In this document: positions 1-6,794 of the stretch, piece by piece
How positions within the stretch are numbered: position 1 is the first letter of the stretch
Layout: every line of letters begins with the position of its first letter
Source: Sphingomonas sp. ERG5
GTDB lineage: Bacteria > Pseudomonadota > Alphaproteobacteria > Sphingomonadales > Sphingomonadaceae
Direction of reading: 5' to 3'
NCBI RefSeq assembly: GCF_000803065.1
Contig: NZ_JSXI01000065.1
Location: 1 to 47,242, forward strand
DNA length: 47,242 nt
Program-made: the position numbers and the translations under genes
The notes under the pieces: model-generated
Told to the model about the DNA's origin: nothing
What the model saw: only the letters and a program-made list of their open reading frames with translations
Database searches by the model: none

Positions 1-47
1 CACCCGGCCCTTACGGGATGTGGTGGGTGATTTGTATCCCGCTTTTT

Positions 48-78
48 CCACACCCCTCCCAAAAAGGGAGGAGTGTGG
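48..78. terminator. Stem-loop next to the hydrolase remnant
   Basis: Bases 48-60 (CCACACCCCTCCC) pair with 66-78 (GGGAGGAGTGTGG) around an AAAAA loop, giving 13 positions with one mismatched or wobble pair. It lies just past the stop of the minus-strand hydrolase remnant, so it may be that gene's old terminator. No U-tract follows on either strand, so termination is inferred from stem strength and position alone. Confidence 0.4.
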
Positions 79-90
79 ACGAGCAGGAGC

Positions 91-279
91 TTATCGGGCT
101 TCGGCGAAACGCTTCAGCGCTGCCATGAACACTTCAGGCTGATCGAGCATCGCGAAATGTGCGGCATCGCCGATATCGACATAGCCGACATTCGGCGCGG
201 CTTTGAAGCTTTCCATATTGAACGGGAAACCTGTCAGGAAAATTCGCTTGGTCGGCGCTATATGGCCATCAGGGCGCAT
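91..279 (-). pseudogene. Remnant: C-terminal end of an alpha/beta-hydrolase
   Basis: The reading frame ends in a typical alpha/beta-hydrolase C-terminus: a segment like APNVGYVDIGDAAHFAMLDQ, where the His of AHFAMLDQPEVF would be the catalytic histidine, followed by a final helix MAALKRFAEAR and a stop. Only about 50 residues are recognisable. The rest of the family (oxyanion region, nucleophile elbow, catalytic acid) is absent upstream, where an unrelated gene starts on the other strand at 334. I read this as the 3' stub of a gene truncated by a deletion or rearrangement. It could still be a tiny expressed ORF, but nothing upstream supports that. Confidence 0.6.
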
Positions 280-333
280 GCTATGTGCAGCTTGGATTCG
301 GGCGGGGCCGTTTCCGGATACAAGAGGGGTTTT

Positions 334-942
334 ATGCTTGGTCTCATTCTGTTGATGGCTTCGGCTCCCGCGACATTCCTCGACGTGAAGCTGAAGGGTG
401 GACCCTATACTGCCTCAATGCTGCGCGGCACGCCGCTCGATCGCCAGGATAATCCCCTTTATGGGGTAACGGCGGTCGATATTCTGGTCGATCCGGCCGG
501 CCGCCCTTCTAGCTGCAATGTGATTACTCAGATGAAGGTCACGCCGTTGGGCAATTGGGTTTGCGGCCAGTTGCTTCGGAATGGCCGCTTTTATCCGGCG
601 AACGATCAGAGCGGACGACCAATATATGGTGTTTTCACCTTTTGGTTCCGTCAAAACCTTTATGACACGCTTGCGAGCATTCCCGATCGCAGCACTTTCT
701 GGGTGCCGGTGAATGCCTTGCCCGCTGGTGTTGGCAATCCTCGCGCTGAAGTCCGTTATCTCGTCGGCGTGGAAGGGAAAACAGAAGGCTGCGAAGTCTC
801 TGCGACCAGCAAATCGGCCGTTCTCGACAAGCACGCATGCGACGCGACGCGCGCAATGGATTTCTTCCCCATCGCCGACAAAAGGGGAGTTCCGCTGCGC
901 ACCGTTCGCACGCGCACCATTGGTTTCAAGGTTCGGAACTGA
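334..942 (+). CDS. Exported protein with two TonB C-terminal-like repeats
   Basis: The protein is 202 residues. I chose the ATG at 334 because AGAGGGG precedes it at good spacing and because upstream codons are antisense to the hydrolase remnant. A short hydrophobic N-terminus (MLGLILLMASAPAT) suggests export. Two similar modules follow. The first has DILVDPAGRPSSC, a second Cys, then LLRNGRFYPANDQSGRPIYG. The second has VRYLVGVEGKTEGC, a second Cys, then RAMDFFPIADKRGVPLRT. This pattern of two cysteines and an R-x-x-x-F-x-P-A-x-D core resembles the TonB C-terminal domain of sphingomonad energy-transducer-like proteins. There is no proline-rich linker, and no ExbB/ExbD or receptor gene adjoins it, so a true energy-transducing role is doubtful. 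Function unknown. Confidence 0.7.
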   Translation: MLGLILLMASAPATFLDVKLKGGPYTASMLRGTPLDRQDNPLYGVTAVDILVDPAGRPSSCNVITQMKVTPLGNWVCGQLLRNGRFYPANDQSGRPIYGVFTFWFRQNLYDTLASIPDRSTFWVPVNALPAGVGNPRAEVRYLVGVEGKTEGCEVSATSKSAVLDKHACDATRAMDFFPIADKRGVPLRTVRTRTIGFKVRN

Positions 943-1020
943 GAACGCGTCCGTAACAGGGCATGGCCCCGTCGTGTTGAACTCTCAGTCAGTGACTCGC
1001 CGTCACAGCGCCCGACCCGA

Positions 1021-1275
1021 TCAGATGACGTATTCGACCGTCGTCATCTGCGACTGCGCCGCACGCGCCGCACCGCGTTTGGCGACCAGCACATCGTGCA
1101 ATTCCTTCACCGCGTCGCTGCCCGCGGTCTTGAATGCGAAGGGCAGCCAGGCGTGGATCATGCAGCCAAGTCCGCCGCATACCATGCGGAAACCGAAGCG
1201 CGACGCGACCCCGAAATGCTCGCCGAAACTCTCACCGACCGACTCCGGGTGATCAAGAAACAGGCGGCGAAACAT
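1021..1275 (-). CDS. DUF6356 family protein
   Basis: An 84-residue protein starting MFRRLFLDHPESVGESFGEHF, which matches the small DUF6356 family common in sphingomonads as I recall it: an N-terminal LFxxHPxSVGExYxEH motif, then a glycine-rich hydrophobic stretch (GFRMVCGGLGCMIHAWLP) that may be a membrane segment. The ATG at 1275 has AGAGGA just upstream; a longer frame to 1314 lacks such a site. Its function is unknown. It is followed, on the same strand, only by the opposed hydrolase remnant and gene 334-942, so it is probably monocistronic. Confidence 0.75.
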   Translation of the reverse strand: MFRRLFLDHPESVGESFGEHFGVASRFGFRMVCGGLGCMIHAWLPFAFKTAGSDAVKELHDVLVAKRGAARAAQSQMTTVEYVI

Positions 1276-1329
1276 GGGCGATCCTCTTCGTTGCGGATGG
1301 TCGTCTTCTAACATGACTGGCGCTGGCTG

Positions 1330-2730
1330 TCAGCCTCTGCCGGCAATTCGTGCCAGCATTTCGGCGGCGAGCAGGCTCAGCGTGTCGTCGCGCGCGCCCA
1401 TGACGACGATACGATCGCCGGCTCGCGCCTGATCGACGAGTGCCGCCGCGGCTTCCGCGCGGTCTGCGATATGCAGCGCGTTCCTGCCACGCGCCACGAC
1501 GTCCGCGATGATGTCCGCGCTGGTCACTTCGCGAACCACCGTGCCGCCCTGATAGACCGGGTCGGGCAGCATGAGCAGGTCATCGGCGTGCAATTTGTCC
1601 GCGAACATCGCAACGAGTTCCGACCGCATCACCTTCAAAGGGCCATAGCCATGCGGCTGGAACAGGATCAGCAGTCGCCCGGGAAAGGTGTGCAGCGTGT
1701 CGAGCGTGGCGGCGATCTTGTCCGGGTTGTGCCCGAAATCGTCGATCACCGCGATGCCGCTCGCTTCGCCGACCAGCTCGAAGCGGCGCTTCAGGCCCGC
1801 GAACCCCTCGATCGTCGTAATCGCCTCGGTCAGCGGCACGCCCGCCGCGACGCTCGCGCCGATCGCGGCCAGCGCGTTGGAGACATTGTGCCGCCCCGGA
1901 ACCGACAGCCGGACCTTATGTCGCGTATCGGCGGTGATCAGGTCGAACATGATCGCAAAGGGTTCGGGCGCAAGATTTTCCGCCATCAGGTCGGCTGGCG
2001 CATCGACCGCGAAAGTCGTGATGCGTGCCGGATCGAGCGTTGCGGCCAGCTCCGCCGTCTCGGCATCGCCGATATTGACCAGCGTGGTTGCCGCCTTGCC
2101 GGCAAAGTCGCCGAACAGGGTGCGCAATTCCTCGAGCGATTTATGGTCCAGGCTGACATTGTTGAGCACCGCGATCCGCGGGTGATAAAGCGCGATCGAT
2201 CCGTCACTTTCGTCGACTTCGCTGACGAATGTCGGGCCGCTTCCGACCAAAGCACTGGCGAACGGCGCATCAGGCCGCACGAAATTCTTCATCACCGCGC
2301 CGTTCATCACTGTCGGGTCGCGGCCGCAGGCATGCAGGATCCAGCCGATCATCCCGGTGACGGTCGATTTGCCGCTGGTTCCGGCAACCCCGATCGGCAA
2401 CTCGCTCGCATTGAACAGGCTGGCGAGCAGTTCCGCGCGGCTCATCCGTGGCGCGCCGACGCGGTCGGCCGCGACGATGTCAGCGACCGTTGCTTCCACG
2501 GCGGCGGAGGCGACGACGATCTGATCGGCCGACATGATCCCGCTGCCGTCCTGCGGGAACAAGGCGACGCCCTTGGCGCGCAGGTCGGCGAATTTGGCGG
2601 GAAGCCGCGCCTGGTCGAGCGTGCGGTCCGATCCGGCGACGGTCGCACCGCGCCCGGCAAGGATCATCGCCAGCGGCATCATGCCGCTGCCGCCGATCCC
2701 GACGAAGAAGTAGGATTTGCCGTTATGCAT
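1330..2730 (-). CDS. mpl: Mur ligase of the MurC/Mpl type
   Basis: A 466-residue three-domain Mur ligase. An N-terminal Rossmann-like UDP-binding part opens with FFVGIGGSGMMPLA. The central ATP-binding domain has the P-loop GTSGKST at residues 117-123 and the acidic motif EVDESDGS near 171-178, followed by NNVSLDH. The C-terminal domain has DDFGHNPDKI and FQPHGYGPLKV, matching DDYGHHPxE and FQPHxYxR of MurC and Mpl. MurC and Mpl normally have GTHGKTT; here His is Ser and one Thr is Ser. A housekeeping murC would be expected in the dcw cluster, which is not here. The divergent neighbour is an LD-carboxypeptidase, which favours Mpl-like recycling, joining a murein peptide to UDP-MurNAc. The symbol is tentative; substrate is inferred from context. 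Confidence 0.75.
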   Translation of the reverse strand: MHNGKSYFFVGIGGSGMMPLAMILAGRGATVAGSDRTLDQARLPAKFADLRAKGVALFPQDGSGIMSADQIVVASAAVEATVADIVAADRVGAPRMSRAELLASLFNASELPIGVAGTSGKSTVTGMIGWILHACGRDPTVMNGAVMKNFVRPDAPFASALVGSGPTFVSEVDESDGSIALYHPRIAVLNNVSLDHKSLEELRTLFGDFAGKAATTLVNIGDAETAELAATLDPARITTFAVDAPADLMAENLAPEPFAIMFDLITADTRHKVRLSVPGRHNVSNALAAIGASVAAGVPLTEAITTIEGFAGLKRRFELVGEASGIAVIDDFGHNPDKIAATLDTLHTFPGRLLILFQPHGYGPLKVMRSELVAMFADKLHADDLLMLPDPVYQGGTVVREVTSADIIADVVARGRNALHIADRAEAAAALVDQARAGDRIVVMGARDDTLSLLAAEMLARIAGRG

Positions 2731-2793
2731 CGCGTCGCGCTATCGGCAATTTGTGTGCAAGGGGCAAGTTGTGGAAGAGAGCCGGAATAGCTC

Positions 2794-3615
2794 ATGCGGA
2801 TAGGCGTTGTCGCCCCGGCGGGGCGGATCGATGAAGTGGTGGCGGCGCGCGCGATGGCCTTCGCGGCGATCGCCTATCCGTCGGTCGACCTGATCTTCCA
2901 CCCGCAATGCTATCGCACCGATGGCGGCCATTTCGCCGGTCCGGATTCGGCGCGCGCCGCCGCTTTCCTCGAATATGCCAATGATCCGACGATCGATGCC
3001 TTGTGGTTCGCGCGGGGCGGCTATGGCTCGAACCGCATCCTTGCCGACGTGATCCCCAATCTCGGCCCCGCCGCCAAGACCAAAAGCTATGCCGGCTTTT
3101 CCGACATGGGTTTCATCCTTGGCGCACTCTATGCGCGGCGCATCGGCAAGCCGGTCCATGCGCCGATGGTCTCAAGCATCAACAACAGCAATGGCGGTGA
3201 CGCGGTGATCGCGCGGACGCTCAGCTGGCTGGTCGACAAGGATCGCCGCTGGCTTGAGCCGAGCCTCGGCAAGCAGCCGACCGTCGCGTTCAACCTGTCG
3301 ATCCTCAATAATCTGCTCGGCACGCAATGGATGCCCGACCTGACCGATCATGTGCTGATGATCGAGGAAGTGTCGGAGGCGCTGTACCGCGTCGATCGCA
3401 TGCTGTTCCAGATGGCCAATGCGACGCAGCTGAAGGGCATCGCCGGCGTCCGCCTCGGCGCGATCAGCGATGTGACACCCAACACGCCGGAATTCGCCGA
3501 GAGCCCGCAGCAGATGATCGAGCGCTGGTGCAAGGATATGAAGGTGCCGTTCCTGGGGCCGGCCGATATCGGGCATGTGCGGACCAACAAGGTGGTGCCG
3601 TTCGGATTGGTATAA
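2794..3615 (+). CDS. ldcA: LD-carboxypeptidase (peptidase S66)
   Basis: A 273-residue S66 family protein, the usual length for cytoplasmic LdcA, which removes the terminal D-Ala from murein tetrapeptides during recycling. The expected Ser-Glu-His triad is visible: Ser103 in AGFSDMG, Glu191 in LMIEEVSEALYRVDRML, and His261 in GHVRTNKVVPFG. The ARGGYGSNRI segment at 73-82 is also typical. No signal peptide is present, in agreement with a cytoplasmic enzyme. It diverges from the Mpl-like ligase with 63 bp between start codons, so the two may share a regulatory region. The downstream secreted protein begins 9 bp after its stop and is probably co-transcribed. Confidence 0.9.
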   Translation: MRIGVVAPAGRIDEVVAARAMAFAAIAYPSVDLIFHPQCYRTDGGHFAGPDSARAAAFLEYANDPTIDALWFARGGYGSNRILADVIPNLGPAAKTKSYAGFSDMGFILGALYARRIGKPVHAPMVSSINNSNGGDAVIARTLSWLVDKDRRWLEPSLGKQPTVAFNLSILNNLLGTQWMPDLTDHVLMIEEVSEALYRVDRMLFQMANATQLKGIAGVRLGAISDVTPNTPEFAESPQQMIERWCKDMKVPFLGPADIGHVRTNKVVPFGLV

Positions 3616-3624
3616 GGGGCGACG

Positions 3625-4107
3625 ATGCGGACGATGACGGTCGCAATCGGGGCTGTGGGCCTGCTGGTCCTTGCTGGTTCGAGTGCTGCTGCCGGACCGG
3701 CTTTGCCCAAGGGGGCCTATATTCTGTCGGGGTCGGCTGTCCCGAAAATACTGCGGCAATGCTCACGTCGTGCGCCGAAGGCCGGAGAGGACAGTTGGCA
3801 GCCCCGGGCCGCCAACATCCGCGAGCTGGAGGCTGCACTTCCCGGAGAGTTGCGCAAGCGAAGCCCCGGCGAGTCTTCGCGTTGGCAGAACCTGCTTCGC
3901 GACTGGCGGCGGCAATATGTCGGCATCGTTCGCGGAGAACGCCGCTATATCTATGGCAGTTTCGCGCAGGACGATTCTTCGGGCAGCGCCTTCGACTGGC
4001 AGCGGGAGCCCATGCAGGTCTGCGATGGCGGTGCCAGCTTTTTCGGGGTCGAATATGATATTGCGAGCCGTCGCTTCACCCATCTCGCGTTCAATGGGCC
4101 TTATTAG
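3625..4107 (+). CDS. Small secreted protein of unknown function
   Basis: A 160-residue protein with an evident signal peptide (hydrophobic AIGAVGLLVLAGSSAAAG after a short N-region). The mature part is rich in Arg and Trp and contains two cysteines (in LRQCSRR and MQVCDGG) that could form a disulfide in the periplasm. I do not recognise a family. The ATG at 3625 follows AAGGGGCGACG, a good ribosome-binding site, 9 bp after ldcA, so it is likely in the ldcA operon. Its TAG stop (4105-4107) overlaps the TAA stop of the convergent MarR gene (4104-4106). Confidence 0.7.
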   Translation: MRTMTVAIGAVGLLVLAGSSAAAGPALPKGAYILSGSAVPKILRQCSRRAPKAGEDSWQPRAANIRELEAALPGELRKRSPGESSRWQNLLRDWRRQYVGIVRGERRYIYGSFAQDDSSGSAFDWQREPMQVCDGGASFFGVEYDIASRRFTHLAFNGPY

Positions 4108-4571
4108 GGTCCGGTGACCGGTTCGGTCGACAGCTCGGAGAGCCGGTCGAGCAACTCCGCGGCCAGGCCGAGTATCGCCCGCTCGGCCGGGGTGAGGCGT
4201 TCGGCCATCGCCTCCGCCAGCCAGATATTCTGCCGGTGTGCATCGCGCCGCATCAGATCGGCGCCCGATACGGTGATCTCGATCTCGATCTGGCGCCGGT
4301 CCTTGTCGCTTTGACGCCGGGTGATAAATCCCAAACCGTCGAGGTCGGCGATGATCCGGGTGAGCGATTGCGGCTGCAGCTGTTCGAGCGCGGCGAGGTC
4401 GGTCGCGGTCAAGGGCCCGCCGGCGCGCAATAGCCTGCCCAAAAGGCTCAGCTTGGCGGCGCTGACACCATGGTCGGCGCGCAGGCTCCGCATGCGCCGC
4501 ATGATATCGGACAGGCTGCGCCGGATCGGATTAGCCGCACCGTACAGATCGGGAAGGGCATCTTTACTCAT
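4104..4571 (-). CDS. MarR family transcriptional regulator
   Basis: A 155-residue winged-helix regulator. The core runs from about LSLLGRLLRAGG through TATDLAALEQLQPQSLTRII (recognition helix) to GFITRRQSDKDRRQIEI, where the D-x-R-R wing motif is diagnostic of MarR proteins. Helical dimerisation segments lie at both ends. I chose the ATG at 4571 because it overlaps the stop of the upstream glycosyltransferase as ATGA (4568-4571), implying translational coupling; a frame extending to 4598 would overlap that gene further. The likely operators are the two palindromic repeats upstream of the operon (6130-6143 and 6228-6241), so it probably autoregulates the operon. The ligand cannot be inferred. 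Confidence 0.85.
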   Translation of the reverse strand: MSKDALPDLYGAANPIRRSLSDIMRRMRSLRADHGVSAAKLSLLGRLLRAGGPLTATDLAALEQLQPQSLTRIIADLDGLGFITRRQSDKDRRQIEIEITVSGADLMRRDAHRQNIWLAEAMAERLTPAERAILGLAAELLDRLSELSTEPVTGP

Positions 4572-6100
4572 GCGCCGTACCGTTTGAATCCATTCCATGC
4601 ATTGGCAAGGCCTCCCTGAAGCCCCCGGCAGATGGTGATCGGCCGATCCCGTTCATAGGGCATCGCCAGCGGCACGCCGAAGGTCCCGGCCACCTGGATG
4701 CTTCGGCACAGGCGCCGCCAGCGTTCCGGATCGCCGTTGACGACGATGATGACGCTGCCGTCATAGCCGCGTGGGCCCCAGAGGAAATACTGATTGTCGC
4801 CGCTGATTGCCGGTGGCAAGCCAAGGGAGCGTCCATGAATGTCGATCGCGGCGGCCTCGCCATAATTGTTCGCGAAGATCGCGGTGTGTTCGCGTTCGGT
4901 CGGCGGGAGCGATCGATAGACGCCCGCCACTTGCTGTGCGAGCGCGCGCCAGCCGAGTTCGTCGGAGAAGACCTGAGTCAAAGGCGCACCGATCGCTGCC
5001 TTCTCATCGGGCGCTGGACGCAAATGACTGTGCTCGAGCAGGCGAAACAGGTGAGGCGGATCGAGCAGCGGGAAGATGATCGGTGCGACGAGCGCGAAAT
5101 TGGCAATGGCCGCCGCCATCCAGATGCCGGCCACCCAGCGCCACAACTGCGCGCAGACCGCCGCGCCCACCACGAACATGCTCGGATAGGCCGCGAACAG
5201 ATAATAATCCTTGCCGCCGGTGGCGAGGTTGATCGCGGTGGCGCCGACGAATGCGATCGACAGGAAGCGGACCGGCTTCAACCGCTCAGACACGAAGGGT
5301 GCGACGATCCCGGCCACCCATAAAGGTGCCAGCACCAGGTTGAGCGCCAGTATCTGCCCGATCTCGAACCGCACCGGGCCGCCGGTGATCACACCCTGAG
5401 TATGGTGGGCGATGATGGCGAGGAAGGGCCAGCCATTGACCGCCTGCCAGATCAGGCTCGGCGCAGCGACCGCCACCGCGATCAGCGCCGCTGCCCAAGT
5501 CTCGCGCCAGCTCAGCAGCCGGCGGGCGGGTGTTGCCAGCACCCCAAGGGCGAGCGGCGCCAGCCACATCACGATGCCGTATTTCGCCTGCATCGAAAGA
5601 CCGGCAATCAGCCCGGCCCAAAGCAGCGCGCGCCGATCTTCGCGAAGGACGGCGCGGGTGATCAGATAGGCGCACCCCGTCCAGGCGATCGGCTCGAAGG
5701 TCGCGGTGGTCAGCAGGGTGGTCACGCCGGCGAGCCCCGGCGCCGAAGCGGCGGCGATCGCGGCAATCACCGCTGCGGTCCGATTGCCCCCGATCAGCCG
5801 GGCGAAAGCGGCACAAAGCGGAATCAGCGCCACGGCGGCGATTACTGCCGGCAAGCGGAGCAGCCAGACGCTGGGGCCGAACAGCTGCGTCGCCGCGGCG
5901 ATCAGCGGGACGAGCGGTGGCTGATCGGCATAGCCGAACGCGGGGTGCCGGCCGCAGGCAAGGAAATAGAGCTCGTTGCGCATCATGTCGTAGCGCCCCG
6001 CCGTCGCGAGATGCAGCACCGCCGTGACGGCGATCGCCAGCCAGATCAGCGCGCGGTCGGAAGATGGCAGGCGCCATGACGCCGGTAATTGGAATGACAT
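4568..6100 (-). CDS. Glycosyltransferase family 39 (PMT/ArnT-like) membrane protein
   Basis: A 510-residue polytopic inner-membrane protein. After the first transmembrane helix it carries RYDMMRNELYFLACGRHPAFGYADQPPLVPLI, the first periplasmic loop of GT-C fold enzymes such as ArnT and protein O-mannosyltransferases; the acidic residue in MRNELYF and the FGYADQPP segment are typical. Many hydrophobic helices follow, then a soluble C-terminal domain of about 130 residues. Such enzymes move a sugar from a polyprenyl-phosphate donor to lipid A, protein or glycan; the acceptor here is unknown. It is first in a two-gene operon with the MarR regulator (ATGA overlap). The start at 6100 gives MSFQLPASW. 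Confidence 0.8.
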   Translation of the reverse strand: MSFQLPASWRLPSSDRALIWLAIAVTAVLHLATAGRYDMMRNELYFLACGRHPAFGYADQPPLVPLIAAATQLFGPSVWLLRLPAVIAAVALIPLCAAFARLIGGNRTAAVIAAIAAASAPGLAGVTTLLTTATFEPIAWTGCAYLITRAVLREDRRALLWAGLIAGLSMQAKYGIVMWLAPLALGVLATPARRLLSWRETWAAALIAVAVAAPSLIWQAVNGWPFLAIIAHHTQGVITGGPVRFEIGQILALNLVLAPLWVAGIVAPFVSERLKPVRFLSIAFVGATAINLATGGKDYYLFAAYPSMFVVGAAVCAQLWRWVAGIWMAAAIANFALVAPIIFPLLDPPHLFRLLEHSHLRPAPDEKAAIGAPLTQVFSDELGWRALAQQVAGVYRSLPPTEREHTAIFANNYGEAAAIDIHGRSLGLPPAISGDNQYFLWGPRGYDGSVIIVVNGDPERWRRLCRSIQVAGTFGVPLAMPYERDRPITICRGLQGGLANAWNGFKRYGA

Positions 6101-6128
6101 GGGCGGCTCCTCGCGAGGAAGTGATTCG

Positions 6129-6149
6129 ATACGCTATTGCGTACTAAAT
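6129..6149. promoter_or_regulatory. Palindromic operator copy 1, upstream of GT39-marR
   Basis: The core TACGCTATTGCGTA (6130-6143) is a perfect inverted repeat, TACGC and GCGTA around TATT, followed by CTAAAT. A second copy lies at 6227-6247 with 19 of 21 positions identical. It sits about 30-50 bp before the GT39 start. On the minus strand TATGAT and a weak TTCAGT lie just upstream with 16 bp between them, so the site may overlap the transcription start. The best candidate binder is the MarR protein of the same operon; this is inference. Confidence 0.6.
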
Positions 6150-6226
6150 ATCATAAAACTTGCCAAGTGACACTGAATTATATGTACTTATCCACTGGCG
6201 ATGGGTATGGAGATTCCGTTGGTTTA

Positions 6227-6247
6227 ATACGCTATGGCGCACTAAAT
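6227..6247. promoter_or_regulatory. Palindromic operator copy 2, upstream of the pentapeptide gene
   Basis: The core TACGCTATGGCGCA (6228-6241) followed by CTAAAT is a near copy of the site at 6129-6149 in the same orientation, differing at two positions. It lies about 46-66 bp before the ATG of the pentapeptide-repeat gene. One copy facing each divergent gene suggests that both are controlled by the same MarR-type repressor. Confidence 0.6.
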
Positions 6248-6292
6248 TGACCAATGCCCAGGCGTCGCAAAAACTGCAGGGAGGTCATCGTC

Positions 6293-6565
6293 ATGTCCGG
6301 ACAACAGCGGCTGGTGAATGAGAATATGCCCGGGGCGATCTTTCGGGGCTGTTCCCTCGCGCGAGCGACATTCGACGATGTCGATCTGTCGGAAAGTGCC
6401 TTCTCGGACATCAGTTTCCGCAACGCGCGCTTCACAAACGTCAATCTGGCGGGCGTGGTGATCGACGACGCCAATATCGAGGGATTGACGATTTTCGGTC
6501 ACGATGTCGCGGCGCTGATCCGGGCGGAGCGGGCGCGTGAGAACTCCGATCAGGGTACCAGATAA
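6293..6565 (+). CDS. Small pentapeptide-repeat protein
   Basis: A 90-residue protein. The ATG at 6293 follows GGGAGG (6279-6284) at good spacing; an upstream ATG at 6254 has no such site. From about residue 12 it consists of roughly eleven five-residue units of the pattern A-(D/N/x)-(L/F)-x-x, for example AIFRG, CSLAR, ATFDD, VDLSE, SAFSD, ISFRN, ARFTN, VNLAG. This predicts a short right-handed quadrilateral beta-helix with a helical C-terminal tail (DVAALIRAERARENS). Known pentapeptide proteins include DNA mimics that protect gyrase, but this one is much shorter than Qnr or MfpA and no such role can be assigned. It is divergent from GT39-marR and shares their operator motif. Confidence 0.8.
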   Translation: MSGQQRLVNENMPGAIFRGCSLARATFDDVDLSESAFSDISFRNARFTNVNLAGVVIDDANIEGLTIFGHDVAALIRAERARENSDQGTR

Positions 6566-6716
6566 CCGCGGACCCGATCGGGATCAGTTCCTTGGCTTAA
6601 GGCTGATCAATGGTATTTCTGCGTCTTGACCGCGAAATTCCTGCATGACGTCAAAGCAGCAGGCGGCTCTGATTCTGTCCGGGGAAATCATCGGTTCACT
6701 ATGGTTCCGATAATCC

Positions 6717-6748
6717 CGGCATCGGCGAGTCTTCGCTCGCCGATGCCG
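6717..6748. other. Perfect 13-bp stem-loop before the GMC gene
   Basis: CGGCATCGGCGAG (6717-6729) pairs perfectly with CTCGCCGATGCCG (6736-6748) around TCTTCG. It lies 47 bp before the GMC oxidoreductase start and about 150 bp after the pentapeptide gene. It could be a terminator for the latter without a U-tract, or a 5' leader hairpin of the former. The rest of 6566-6794 holds nothing else I recognise. Confidence 0.5.
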
Positions 6749-6794
6749 CCGCCGCACGCTAGGTATGCGTTCGGGACCATTCGGGGGCAACCAG

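Noticed and set aside
1471..2790. 439-codon plus-strand frame
   Set aside because: Antisense shadow of the Mur ligase.
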